A DNA stretch of 40,493 nt from Psychrobacter sp. (GTDB taxonomy: Bacteria; Pseudomonadota; Gammaproteobacteria; Pseudomonadales; Moraxellaceae). Positions within the stretch are counted from its first letter, which is position 1. Every line of letters starts with the position of its first letter. The position numbers and the translations under genes were made by a program. Location: contig JARIDJ010000060.1 of NCBI GenBank assembly GCA_029267175.1, positions 1-40,493 on the forward strand, in the 5' to 3' direction. This document shows positions 25,470 to 33,663 of this stretch, piece by piece. The notes beneath the pieces are model-generated. The model saw only the letters and a list, made by a program, of their open reading frames with translations. It had not been told where the DNA came from and did no database searches.

Positions 25470-26597
25470 TTAGCTTTTGACGTTGGTGACATATGTAGGT
25501 AGATCCCAAGCACCGCCCGCTTCAATCATTCGGCAAAGCCCGGTAGTACTCTCGTAGCTCTTTTTAAAACTCTTACCGGTCCATACCCAATCTGTTTTGA
25601 CTAGACAATCGCCAATACCGCGGCCCTTTTGTATGGAGCTGATCTTTCCATCATCATAACTGGTCGCACTGACCGTCACTAACTTTGGATTATAAGGCTT
25701 GGTATCATTAATAACCCACATGCCATGACCGACATTATAGGCGCTCACCCAGCATTTGTGCTGCACTAGTAACTGGCTGGCGTTTAGCCGGCTCACCCGC
25801 CAGCCTGAATTATCAGATGAGCTATCCATCAGGCTTGGGCAATCAGTATCAGCATCCTTTAATGTCTTAGCTATCATTGTTGTTAGCTGAGAGGAAGCCA
25901 TTTTAAAAGGTTTATTACTTGATGAGCTTGCTTTGGCTTTGGGCGTTATTAGACGTAGCTGCGGCGCGGCTTTGGCTGCTAGTACTTGCGAGCTTGACTT
26001 ACTGCCTTTATTGATCAGCGCGCTAGGCGTTCCTAGCCGGCCTTGGGCTTCATCCGCTTTTAGCATCACCGCAGAAGCCCCTTTTCCTGAGAGCTCCCAG
26101 CGGGTATTACGCGATACAAATTCAATTTTACTGGTTTTGCTCAGAGCTTCTATTAGGGCGTTAACCTGAGCTTCAGTCAAACTAGCATCGTTAGTCGTGC
26201 TTGAGTACGGCAGCGCTTCGCCATAAGCTTTACCGTCGATGATAAGCGAGATACGATGACGACTGCCTAATTGTAGCAGTGATTTTGCTGAGCCCTCTTT
26301 AGCGCCGCCAAGCTTTACTTTGCCATGAATACCAGTATTACTACCAGCGCGGCGTATCAACAACACTGATACTGGCATCTCGCTATTATTCTCGCTCTGA
26401 TAACCCGCTAGCCTACAAGTGCGCGTATTATCGCAAGCCACTTGCCAATCCTTAGAGTCAAAAGCTACCGGTGTCGCCGCTGCCGTTAGGGTGCTAATGG
26501 TTGCCGTACTGATGGCCAATAGACTGAGCATTGCAGCATTATAGATTGAACGCTGTTTTAAGAGAGAAATCCCAGCTTTATTATTACTATTTTCCAT
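25470..26597 (-). CDS. DUF1176-domain exported protein
   Basis: The 375-residue product has an N-terminal signal peptide (hydrophobic core MLSLLAISTATISTLTAAAT) and then the DUF1176 pattern. The start is FDSKDWQVACDNTRTCRLAGY, with a Cys pair. A middle part carries RRAGSNTGIHGKVKLGG and a beta-rich C-terminal domain contains several Cys (VQHKCWVSAYNVGHGMWVIN, GRGIGDCLVKTDWVWTGK, STTGLCRMIEAGGAW). DUF1176 proteins are periplasmic and of unknown function; the even spread of Cys fits disulfide bonding. The ATG at 26597 is chosen over an upstream TTG at 26621. The gene is alone, between the GST gene and the helicase on the same strand. Confidence 0.85.
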   Translation of the reverse strand: MENSNNKAGISLLKQRSIYNAAMLSLLAISTATISTLTAAATPVAFDSKDWQVACDNTRTCRLAGYQSENNSEMPVSVLLIRRAGSNTGIHGKVKLGGAKEGSAKSLLQLGSRHRISLIIDGKAYGEALPYSSTTNDASLTEAQVNALIEALSKTSKIEFVSRNTRWELSGKGASAVMLKADEAQGRLGTPSALINKGSKSSSQVLAAKAAPQLRLITPKAKASSSSNKPFKMASSQLTTMIAKTLKDADTDCPSLMDSSSDNSGWRVSRLNASQLLVQHKCWVSAYNVGHGMWVINDTKPYNPKLVTVSATSYDDGKISSIQKGRGIGDCLVKTDWVWTGKSFKKSYESTTGLCRMIEAGGAWDLPTYVTNVKS

Positions 26598-26806
26598 AAT
26601 GAGTACTCTTAAGTCAGGCAAAGAAAACGCTTACCTTTATAAAGCCAACATGTCGCTATACTAACTTAGTAATGTTACTATTTGTTATTCCAATATATCA
26701 TTGTGTAAGTGTTAAAAGGGATAATTAAATAACAAAACAGTAAAAACCTATCTTTTTTATACTAAAAATGAGTTAACTAAAAGTTATTCAACTATTAAGC
26801 CCAAGT

Positions 26807-26838
26807 AAAAAGGCCAGTAATTATTTTTACCGGCCTTT
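26807..26838 (-). terminator. Rho-independent terminator of the GST gene
   Basis: Stem AGGCCAGTAA / TTTACCGGCCT with one mismatch (26811-26836). On the minus strand it is followed by TTTTTAC. It lies about 36 bases after the GST stop. Confidence 0.75.
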
Positions 26839-26873
26839 GATTTATTTTAGTGATTATCTATATAAGAGGAGAA

Positions 26874-27722
26874 TTAACTTATTGGTTTTAAGGGTAAATC
26901 CACCGCCCTTTTTACCGCTGGACGTGCAGCGATAGCTTTTGCCCAGCGCTGCAAATGCTGGTAGCTATCGACCTGCAAAAACTGCGCTGAACCCTCATAA
27001 AGATTGCCAAGCGCTAGCTGACCATACCAAGCCCAAATAGCGATATCAGCGATAGTGTAACTCTCTTTACCGTTACCGCACATATAGTCACGATCTTGCA
27101 AGTGAATATCGAGTACATCGAGCTGACGTTTGGTTTCCATAGTAAAGCGATTGATCGGATACTCCATCGGCTCTGGCGCGTAAGCATAAAAATGCCCAAA
27201 GCCGCCACCTAAGTACGGCGCGCTGCCCATCTGCCACATTAGCCAAGATAAGCATTCAGTACGAGCTCGGCCTTGCTGCATAGGCACAAATTGACCAAAC
27301 TTTTCGGCTAAATACAGTAAAATAGCTCCGGACTCAAAAACCTTTATAGGCTCGCCATCATTGTCATTATCATTGTCTTGGATCACCGAATAGTCCACTA
27401 GCGCTGGGATTTTTGAATTTGGATTGATATCGACAAAGCCTGAGCCGAACTGATCATTCTCACCTATATCTATTTTGTAGGCGTCATAGGCCGCGCCCTG
27501 TACTCCAAGCTCCTTCAGCTCTTCTAACATAATATTGATTTTGACCCCGTTTGGAGTGTTCAATGAGTACAGCTGTAAGGGCGCTGCACCGAAAGGTAGA
27601 GTTTGCTCATGACGCGCGCCGGCGGTTGGGCGGTTGGTACTCGCAAATTTGCCGCCGTTTTCTTTATCGTTTTTCCAAACTTTGGCAGGTTGATATTGGC
27701 TATTATTATTGGTGTCACTCAT
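26874..27722 (-). CDS. yghU: YghU-like glutathione S-transferase
   Basis: The 282-residue cytoplasmic protein has the extended N-terminus of the YghU/YfcG (nu class) group (YQPAKVWKNDKENGGKFAST, NRPTAGARHEQTLPFG). The thioredoxin-like domain follows with LYSLNTPNGVKINIMLEELK, where T-P-N-G is the class-typical active-site segment, then NPNSKIPALVDY and the E-S-G-A (FESGAILLYLAEKFG) glutathione-binding turn. The C-terminal helical domain contains YTIADIAIWAWYG. YghU binds two glutathiones and has disulfide-bond reductase activity. The ATG at 27722 has GGGAA upstream. The gene is divergent from the DHA2 exporter. Confidence 0.93.
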   Translation of the reverse strand: MSDTNNNSQYQPAKVWKNDKENGGKFASTNRPTAGARHEQTLPFGAAPLQLYSLNTPNGVKINIMLEELKELGVQGAAYDAYKIDIGENDQFGSGFVDINPNSKIPALVDYSVIQDNDNDNDGEPIKVFESGAILLYLAEKFGQFVPMQQGRARTECLSWLMWQMGSAPYLGGGFGHFYAYAPEPMEYPINRFTMETKRQLDVLDIHLQDRDYMCGNGKESYTIADIAIWAWYGQLALGNLYEGSAQFLQVDSYQHLQRWAKAIAARPAVKRAVDLPLKPIS

Positions 27723-27858
27723 AAAGGTTCCCTAATTATTATTAAACTGTCTAAAAATTATTATTTTAAAAGTAGGCTACTATAACCACTTATAGCCACT
27801 ATAACCAATGACCATAGCATGATAAAAGAGCTCTAATGTAGCGATTGTTAAGCAAAAT

Positions 27859-29397
27859 ATGAGTCTGTTTAAGTTTGCGGCTAACCATCGGTTACTTGGC
27901 TTATCTTTTATTCATAACGCTTTATTCTTATACTACGCGCTAGCTCATAGCGTTATGTTAAACAGTGACATAACAGCGCTCTTCCACCATGACAAAAATA
28001 AGAAAAGTGATGACATCAGTATGGTAACCCTAACCCCAACGCAAGATAAATATCTGCCTTATGTCTTGGCCGTTGCTTTATTTATGCAGATACTTGATGC
28101 CACTATTTTGAATACCTCGCTGCCACAGATGGCAGCAGCGCTTGGCGAGTCGCCGCTCAAGATGCAATGGGCGGTCATTAGTTATGCCTTAACGCTAGCG
28201 ATTTTTATCCCGATAAGTGGCTTTTTGGCTGATAAATATGGTACACAGCGCGTCTTCTTATCCGCCATTGTCATCTTCTCTGTTGGCTCATTGATGTGCG
28301 CCGCCTCGCCAACTTTAGATATCTTGATCGGCTCACGCGTGGTCCAAGGCATTGGCGGGGCGATGATGACGCCGGTGGCTCGGCTGATTTTGGTGAAGTC
28401 CTATCCGCGCAATAAGCTGCTGACGGTGATGAATTTTGCGGTGATACCCGCGCTGATTGCCCCTTTAGTAGGGCCAGTGCTTGGCGGCTATATCGTGCAG
28501 TACTTTAGCTGGCACTGGATATTTTTGATCAACATTCCTATGGGGCTACTCGGCTTTATTATGGGTAAAAAGCTAGTGCCAGCGCTGTTTGAGGAGACTC
28601 AGCGCTTGGACTGGACAGGATTTGTATTATTTGCTGCCGCCGCTTGCGGCTTTACCTTAGCGGTTGAGTTTGGCTCACAAGCCGGGCGCGGACTATATGG
28701 TTTAATATTAGCGTTAGTAGCCTCGGTGCTAATTGGTGCTTATATTTGGCACGCCAAGCACCGGCAAGCGCCGTTATTTCCGCTAAGCTTATTTAATATT
28801 CGCACCTTTCGCATCGGTATCGTCGGTAACTTATTTACCCGCTTAGGCATTAGCGCTGTGCCTTTTTTATTGCCATTATTGTTGCAAGTGGTGTTTAAAT
28901 ACTCGCCGTCACAAGCCGGCTGGCTACTCGCCCCTATCGCGGTCGGCGCTATTGGCATCAAGCCTTGGGTCAGTAAAATCATTCAACGTTTTAGCTACCG
29001 AAAAGTGCTGGTCTCCAATACTATTTTGCTAGGACTATTAATAATTGTGCTCGCGCAGTTTAACGACCCCTCTTATTGGATTTGGTTTATTCCGGTGCTG
29101 ACGATTATGGGCGCCTGTAACTCTATGCAGTTCAGCGCGATGAACACTTTGACTATAGGTGATTTGGAGGGCGCGCAAACCAGCAGCGGTAATAGCCTTA
29201 TGGCGGTCAATCAGCAGTTAGCTATCAGCTTTGGGATTGCTTTTGGGGCGGCTTTGCTGAACTTTTTACGTGAGCGCATGCAGCTTGATATGCTGATGGC
29301 TTTTCAAACCACTTACTGGGTATTAGGTATTTTGACTATTTTGTCCGGCCTACACTTTTTGCGTTTGGGAGCAAAAGATGGTGATGGCTTGTATTGA
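27859..29397 (+). CDS. DHA2-family multidrug efflux MFS transporter (MdtD/EmrB-like)
   Basis: A 14-helix-type H+-driven exporter. Motif D1-like LDATILNTSLPQMAAAL, motif A GFLADKYGTQRVFL and motif C-like VIPALIAPLVGPVLGGYIV are all visible. The pattern is closest to MdtD-type proteins of about 470 residues. As listed, the frame opens with 54 residues before the usual start, giving 512 in total. An ATG at 28021 (MVTLTPTQDKYLPYVLAVAL) would give 458 residues and match the family better. Neither ATG has a good ribosome-binding site, so the start is open. Substrate unknown. A 9-bp tandem repeat covers the stop codon. Confidence 0.85.
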   Translation: MSLFKFAANHRLLGLSFIHNALFLYYALAHSVMLNSDITALFHHDKNKKSDDISMVTLTPTQDKYLPYVLAVALFMQILDATILNTSLPQMAAALGESPLKMQWAVISYALTLAIFIPISGFLADKYGTQRVFLSAIVIFSVGSLMCAASPTLDILIGSRVVQGIGGAMMTPVARLILVKSYPRNKLLTVMNFAVIPALIAPLVGPVLGGYIVQYFSWHWIFLINIPMGLLGFIMGKKLVPALFEETQRLDWTGFVLFAAAACGFTLAVEFGSQAGRGLYGLILALVASVLIGAYIWHAKHRQAPLFPLSLFNIRTFRIGIVGNLFTRLGISAVPFLLPLLLQVVFKYSPSQAGWLLAPIAVGAIGIKPWVSKIIQRFSYRKVLVSNTILLGLLIIVLAQFNDPSYWIWFIPVLTIMGACNSMQFSAMNTLTIGDLEGAQTSSGNSLMAVNQQLAISFGIAFGAALLNFLRERMQLDMLMAFQTTYWVLGILTILSGLHFLRLGAKDGDGLY

Positions 29398-29412
29398 TTG
29401 TATTGATTGTAT
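29390..29412. repeat. 9-bp tandem repeat over the exporter stop codon
   Basis: TGTATTGAT at 29390-29398 and 29399-29407, then TGTAT. The first copy contains the stop codon TGA of the exporter gene. Confidence 0.75.
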
Positions 29413-29441
29413 CTGTTTTTTTAATATTAAACTGGACGGCC

Positions 29442-29502
29442 AAAAAAACCAGTATAAGCTTAAACTGTCCAATTTTTGGAGTCAGTTCAGTCTTGTACTG
29501 GT
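29442..29502 (-). terminator. Extended hairpin terminator between exporter and bacterioferritin genes
   Basis: Outer arms ACCAGTA (29448-29454) and TACTGGT (29496-29502) enclose an inner stem: AACTG/CAGTT (29463-29467, 29483-29487) and CCAA/TTGG (29469-29472, 29476-29479). Read on the minus strand, the structure ends in a run of seven T, so it should terminate the bacterioferritin transcript. It starts about 30 bases after that stop. Confidence 0.6.
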
Positions 29503-29530
29503 TTTATGGGCTAAAGCCTGTTATGAATAA

Positions 29531-30013
29531 TTAAGGCGTATCGTCATCACAAATTTGCGATTGAATATAGTTATGGATACCAACATCGCGGATCAGATCC
29601 TGCTGAGTATCAAGCCAATCATCATACTCTTCATTACCATCTTTTAGCTCAACGAGTAGCTTACGTGAGACATAATCTTTGTGCTGCTCACAAAGCGTAA
29701 TGGCGTCAGTAATGATATCAAACTTTTGCCGCTCTAAACGCAAGTTGCAATCGATCATCTCTGGCACGTCCTCTGCAATGAACATTTTGCCATAATCTTG
29801 CAAGTTTGGTAGGCCACCTAATAGTAAGATGCGGCCAATCAGATCATCGGACCATTTCATCTCATAAATAGACTGCTTATAAAAATTCTCATTAAGCGCC
29901 TCAAGGCCCCAATGCCGCGCAATACGGGCGTGCAAAAAATACTGATTAATCGCAATCAATGACTGACCTAACACCTTATTTAACGCTCGAATAACCTCTT
30001 TATCGCCTCTCAT
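29531..30013 (-). CDS. bfr: Bacterioferritin subunit with heme Met but degenerate ferroxidase centre
   Basis: The 160-residue protein is a bacterioferritin by length and pattern (NQYFLHARIARHWGLEALNE, RILLLGGLPNLQDYGK, CEQHKDYVSRKLL). Counting against the classical ligands (E18, E51, H54, E94, E127, H130), residues 51 and 94 are Glu, but 18 is Ser, 54 is Trp, 127 is Asn and 130 is Tyr. It therefore cannot form a normal di-iron site. Met52, the axial heme ligand, is kept. This is the heme-binding, catalytically inactive type known from two-subunit bacterioferritins. It lies 66 bases downstream of a complementary subunit and is probably co-transcribed and co-assembled with it. Confidence 0.93.
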   Translation of the reverse strand: MRGDKEVIRALNKVLGQSLIAINQYFLHARIARHWGLEALNENFYKQSIYEMKWSDDLIGRILLLGGLPNLQDYGKMFIAEDVPEMIDCNLRLERQKFDIITDAITLCEQHKDYVSRKLLVELKDGNEEYDDWLDTQQDLIRDVGIHNYIQSQICDDDTP

Positions 30014-30079
30014 ACTCTCTCTCCCCGCTCTTTAATACTAGTCAAAATCAATCACTTTACATCCAAATAGTGGTTACTA

Positions 30080-30571
30080 CTAATGAGTTAACTCAGGTGG
30101 CACCTCAGCTATTTGGCTTTGTAAGTAATTGGGTAAAGTGACCATATCGATGAGACGCAATTGCTGCTCAAGCCAGTGAGCGTGGTCTTCTTCAGTGTCT
30201 TTTAGCTGCTCAACTAGCATATCGCGAGTCACATAATCATGCTCAATCTCGCACAAAGCAATGCCGTCTTTGAGATGTTGCTGAACCTCATATTCAAGAT
30301 TGAGATCCAGTTGTAGCATCTCAGGCACGGTGCTGCCGATATGAATATCATTAACCGTCATTTTTGGTGTGCCGCTGAGCATTAAGATACGGCGAATAAT
30401 AGCTTGCGCGTGCATAGTTTCATCCTCCATCTCATGATGAATACGCTCATAGAGCTTGCCATAATGCCACTCAGCGTACATCTCAGAATGAATAAAATAC
30501 TGATCTCGCGCTGCCAGCTCTCCGCCTAATAAAAAGTTTAGATAATCGATGACTTTTTGGCTACCTTTCAT
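30080..30571 (-). CDS. bfr: Bacterioferritin subunit with intact ferroxidase centre
   Basis: The 163-residue protein has Glu18 ([13 protein letters not shown]), Glu51 and His54 ([12 protein letters not shown]), a Glu at 93 corresponding to classical 94, and Glu127/His130 ([12 protein letters not shown]). All six di-iron ligands are therefore present. The axial heme residue at 52 is Thr instead of Met, so it should not bind heme symmetrically with itself. It oxidises Fe2+ and stores ferric mineral in a 24-mer, probably mixed with the neighbouring heme-type subunit. Its leader has a perfect small hairpin (30626-30643) and two TATAAAATCACT repeats. The start ATG at 30571 follows TAGGGAG. Confidence 0.95.
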   Translation of the reverse strand: MKGSQKVIDYLNFLLGGELAARDQYFIHSEMYAEWHYGKLYERIHHEMEDETMHAQAIIRRILMLSGTPKMTVNDIHIGSTVPEMLQLDLNLEYEVQQHLKDGIALCEIEHDYVTRDMLVEQLKDTEEDHAHWLEQQLRLIDMVTLPNYLQSQIAEVPPELTH

Positions 30572-30625
30572 GATATGTACTCCCTAACTTGTGGGTTTTT
30601 TATTGGCTTTTTTGATATTACTGCT

Positions 30626-30643
30626 TATCAGTGTTTACTGATA
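30626..30643. promoter_or_regulatory. Small perfect dyad in the bacterioferritin leader
   Basis: TATCAGT (30626-30632), GTTT, ACTGATA (30637-30643), located 55-72 bases before the bfr start. It could be an operator or an RNA hairpin in the leader. In the same 321-bp gap are a 12-bp direct repeat (30682-30693 and 30697-30708) and the dyad CTAAT-GATT-ATTAG (30707-30720). Confidence 0.4.
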
Positions 30644-30810
30644 GCTATTTACTAATAGAGTGAATAACGTACCATCATTAATATAAAATCACTTGTTATA
30701 AAATCACTAATGATTATTAGGTAAATAGTCTAACATAAAGGCGCAGTATGACTTGTAATATTAGGAACTAAGAATAATATGCCAATTGAGAATTATAATT
30801 AACTAATCTA

Positions 30811-30843
30811 AAAAGCCGCCCTACTGTCATCAGTAAGGCGGCT
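30811..30843 (-). terminator. Rho-independent terminator of bfd
   Basis: AGCCGCC-TACTG (30814-) pairs with CAGTA-GGCGGCT (ending 30843), with one mismatch and a TCAT loop. On the minus strand it is followed by a T-run. It begins 50 bases after the bfd stop. Confidence 0.9.
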
Positions 30844-30892
30844 ACAAAAAAACAAAATAGAAAATTAACTGTATTTTAGTAAGGTTAGAACG

Positions 30893-31084
30893 TTAGACGG
30901 CGTAAGCCAATCCTTCAAGCTTGGCGTGATGCTCTTCGAGATAATCATTTACCATAGGTTCACAACAGCCGCAGCAAGTGGCGACATCCAAAGTATCTTT
31001 TAGACCATCAAGGGTATGAATGCCTGAAGCTATAGCGGCCTTGATTTGTTTTTCTTTGACGTCATTACAGATGCAAACGTACAT
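30893..31084 (-). CDS. bfd: Bacterioferritin-associated ferredoxin Bfd
   Basis: The 63-residue protein is the right size for Bfd and has the [2Fe-2S] ligand pattern Cys4-X-Cys6 (MYVCICNDVKE) and Cys38-X2-Cys41 (ATCCGCCEPMV), with two additional Cys at 37 and 40. Bfd docks on bacterioferritin near the heme and passes electrons that reduce and release stored iron. It lies upstream of the bfr genes but has its own terminator between, so it is a separate transcript on the same strand. A strong Fur box precedes it, consistent with induction under iron starvation, when iron must be mobilised. Confidence 0.95.
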   Translation of the reverse strand: MYVCICNDVKEKQIKAAIASGIHTLDGLKDTLDVATCCGCCEPMVNDYLEEHHAKLEGLAYAV

Positions 31085-31147
31085 ATAACTACCCCTATCC
31101 TACTGTTTTAATGCTATTTTTTACTAGTTTGGCTCATTAGGATTTAT

Positions 31148-31166
31148 TATAATGATAATTATTAGC
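31148..31166. promoter_or_regulatory. Fur box upstream of bfd
   Basis: TATAATGATAATTATTAGC matches the 19-bp consensus GATAATGATAATCATTATC at 16 of 19 positions. It is 64 bases before the bfd ATG. The remainder of the 456-bp gap to the ArsR-type gene shows no further gene. Confidence 0.85.
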
Positions 31167-31540
31167 ATTTACAATAACTTTTATAGTTTCTAGTCGTTTT
31201 TTTCATTTTATTCTTATGACTCATAAAAACGCTTTGGTTGCAAAAAGAGTTTTGCTCGCTACTAGACGGTAACTAAAAAATTAGGTTGCTCTTAATAGCT
31301 ATATTTACTTATTTGCACATAATCGCTCTTAAAAAGTTGTTATGATAAACAGTACAGAACGTATAAAATGACCGATAAACGGCAATTAGGCTAAAGATTG
31401 ACTATTTACTGTTATTTTTGCTAGTCTTTCACTTGCTAGAATTTACTAACCCCTTATAACTCATCTCTCAGACTGGTTTGATAAACTGGTCATTGAACTT
31501 TGCTTTACGAGCAGATGCGCTATCCTTTATGAGAATTGAT

Positions 31541-31888
31541 ATGTCTATTACTAACGCTGATATTCAGCCAATCGAGCTGTTCAAAGTATTGTCTGATCCT
31601 ACACGCCTAAAGCTGTTTCAGATTCTTTATAAAAAAGAAGCGCGCTGTGTAGGCGAATTAGTAGATATGCTCGATCAGCCGCAGCCTACTATCTCTCGGC
31701 ATCTTAACCATCTAAAAAAGCTTGGTATCTTAAGCTGTGTCCGTGATGGCACTTGGATGTGGTATAAAGTCGCTAATGACATGCCAGAATGGTCGGCTGA
31801 TATTTTGGCGATTACTTATCAAACGCTCAAAGAACAAAATAATGGCTTAGAAGTCATGAATGACGAGACGACTGCAGAAAGCTGCTAA
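31541..31888 (+). CDS. ArsR-family winged-helix regulator
   Basis: The 115-residue protein has the ArsR/SmtB core: IELFKVLSDPTRLKLFQIL, then ELVDMLDQPQPTISRHLNHL (recognition helix) and the wing LSCVRDGTWMWYKVAN. Candidate metal or redox cysteines are Cys in EARCVGELVDML, where arsenic sensors have C-V-C, one in ILSCVRDG and a last-residue Cys. The classic two-Cys arsenic motif is incomplete, so the ligand is uncertain. No arsenic or metal-export gene is adjacent. I chose ATG 31541 (GAGAATTG upstream); ATG 31529 or an upstream start at 31478 would lengthen it. It is followed by a terminator shared with cysA. Confidence 0.88.
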   Translation: MSITNADIQPIELFKVLSDPTRLKLFQILYKKEARCVGELVDMLDQPQPTISRHLNHLKKLGILSCVRDGTWMWYKVANDMPEWSADILAITYQTLKEQNNGLEVMNDETTAESC

Positions 31889-31935
31889 AAAGTAAGTGGT
31901 GTCGATGTGCTCAATTAATTTTCGGCTACCCTAAA

Positions 31936-31966
31936 AAAAGACCTGTAATAAATTACAGGTCTTTTT
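31936..31966. terminator. Bidirectional terminator between arsR-type gene and cysA
   Basis: AAAAGACCTGTAAT / ATTACAGGTCTTTT, perfect 14-base arms with an AA centre. A-runs and T-runs on both sides suit both convergent genes. Confidence 0.92.
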
Positions 31967-31982
31967 AGTTATACAATATCTA

Positions 31983-32705
31983 CTACGCCAAATCCAAAAA
32001 GTCGCTAACAAAATTATTGGCTGGCCGATTGATTAGCTCCTCAGAAGTGCCGACTTGCTCGACGCGGCCATGGTTCATCACCACAATCTCATCAGATATC
32101 GCGCGCGCCTCTTCTTGGTCGTGAGTGACCATAATACTGGTAATCCCTAATTCATGATGAATATCCTTTAACCAAGTGCGCAGCTCTTTACGCACCTTAG
32201 CATCAAGCGCGCCAAATGGCTCATCTAGTAATAATAATTTTGGTTTTACCGCAAGGGCTCTTGCCAAAGCAATGCGTTGACGTTGACCGCCGGAGAGCTG
32301 ATGCGGATAAGCGTTGGCCAATTGCGGTAATTGTACCAGCTCTAACAGCTCGGCCACGCGCGTATTGATATCGGCCTTACTTAGCCGTTCTGACTTAGGA
32401 ACTAAGGTTAAACCAAACGCTATATTATCAGCGATATTTTTGTGCCGAAATAGCGCGTAGTGCTGAAACATAAAGCCGATATTGCGCTTTTGCACTGGCG
32501 TATTAGTAACGTCTAATTCATCAAAGAGTATTCGCCCAGAGTCAGCATACTCAAGACCTGCAATAATACGTAGTAGCGTGGTTTTACCGCAGCCTGAAGG
32601 ACCGAGCAAAGTGGTCAATTTGCCCGTTGGTACGGTGATATTGATATTATTTAAGGCGGTAAAGTCGCCAAATTTTTTATTTACTTCTCTTATCTCAATA
32701 CTCAT
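31983..32705 (-). CDS. cysA: Sulfate/thiosulfate ABC transporter ATPase CysA, short form
   Basis: The ATPase of the sulfate importer. Walker A is GPSGCGKTT (residues 35-43), the Q-loop is [13 protein letters not shown], the signature is [17 protein letters not shown], Walker B is [12 protein letters not shown] and the switch is [10 protein letters not shown]. It is 240 residues, while most CysA proteins are about 330-365 because of a C-terminal TOBE-like regulatory domain. Here the reading frame ends naturally 17 bases before the terminator and there is no leftover coding sequence after it, so this is a short form and not a recent truncation. It is the last gene of cysT-cysW-cysA, 33 bases after cysW. 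Confidence 0.93.
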   Translation of the reverse strand: MSIEIREVNKKFGDFTALNNINITVPTGKLTTLLGPSGCGKTTLLRIIAGLEYADSGRILFDELDVTNTPVQKRNIGFMFQHYALFRHKNIADNIAFGLTLVPKSERLSKADINTRVAELLELVQLPQLANAYPHQLSGGQRQRIALARALAVKPKLLLLDEPFGALDAKVRKELRTWLKDIHHELGITSIMVTHDQEEARAISDEIVVMNHGRVEQVGTSEELINRPANNFVSDFLDLA

Positions 32706-32738
32706 ATCATTGTCTCTTGTCTTTATCTGGTTATCGGC

Positions 32739-33662
32739 CTATGACTTAGTAGTAGCGGTTTCATTGGCACTAACAGGTAGCTTTGGGGCGGCTATCAAAC
32801 GCTCAGATTTGGCAAATTTACGCTCTTGTACTTTGGTCATGACTTGCTGCACCAGTAGCGTCACGAGCGCCAAGGCCGCCAAGATACTAGATAATGCAAA
32901 GGCGGCGGTAAAGTTATAATCGTTATAAGCCACCTCAACCAGTAGCGGCATAGTGTTCGTCTCGCCGCGAATATGACCCGATACCACGCTGACCGCTCCA
33001 AACTCGCCCATGGCGCGCGCGTTAGTCAAGATTAAACCATAAAGTAAAGCCCATTTAATATTAGGTAAAGTAATATGCCAAAAAGTCTGCCAACCGCTCG
33101 CGCCTAAGGTCAAAGCGGCCTGTTCCTCAGAGTCGCCTTGCGTCTGCATCAGCGGTATCAGCTCACGCGCGACAAAAGGAAAGGTCACAAATAATGTCGC
33201 TAAGACAATACCCGGTACGGCGTAGATAATCTGAATACCCATACTCTCAAGCCAGCCGCCAATGGCAGAATTTAGACCAAACAGCAATACAAACATCAAA
33301 CCGGCTACTACTGGTGACACCGAAAACGGTAAATCGAGTAAGGTAGTAACCAATTGCTTACCTCTAAAATCATAACGGGTCACGAGCCAAGCGATGGCTA
33401 TGCCTAGTACCATGTTGATAGGTAGCACGATAGCGGCGGTAATTAAGGTCAGCTTGATGGCTTGCAGCGCTTCAGGATCTACCAAAGAGGCGATGTATAA
33501 CTGCCAGCCGTCTTTAAACGCTTCATAAAACACCGCTAGTAGCGGTACCACTAGCATCACCACCATAAACAGTACCGCAATAGTGATAAAGGTGCGTCTG
33601 ATCCAAGGCGAATCTTTGGTTGCCGGATTACTCTGGTAGTCGTAACTATTGGCGATTTGCAT
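32739..33662 (-). CDS. cysW: Sulfate ABC transporter permease CysW
   Basis: The 307-residue inner-membrane permease has six predicted helices. The permease EAA loop reads EEQAALTLGASGWQTFWHIT (E-A-A-x3-G-x9-I-x-L-P form), followed by LPNIKWALLYG. RAMGEFGAVSVVSGHIRGET is a sulfate-permease hallmark. With CysT it forms the channel for sulfate and thiosulfate. It starts one base after the cysT stop (TGA-T-ATG), so it is translationally coupled. A C-terminal tail of about 30 polar residues follows the last helix. Confidence 0.95.
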   Translation of the reverse strand: MQIANSYDYQSNPATKDSPWIRRTFITIAVLFMVVMLVVPLLAVFYEAFKDGWQLYIASLVDPEALQAIKLTLITAAIVLPINMVLGIAIAWLVTRYDFRGKQLVTTLLDLPFSVSPVVAGLMFVLLFGLNSAIGGWLESMGIQIIYAVPGIVLATLFVTFPFVARELIPLMQTQGDSEEQAALTLGASGWQTFWHITLPNIKWALLYGLILTNARAMGEFGAVSVVSGHIRGETNTMPLLVEVAYNDYNFTAAFALSSILAALALVTLLVQQVMTKVQERKFAKSERLIAAPKLPVSANETATTKS

Positions 33663-33663
33663 A

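Noticed and set aside
31983..32705. Possibility that cysA is truncated by a frameshift
   Set aside because: No continuation of CysA sequence is visible in any frame before the terminator 17 bases later.
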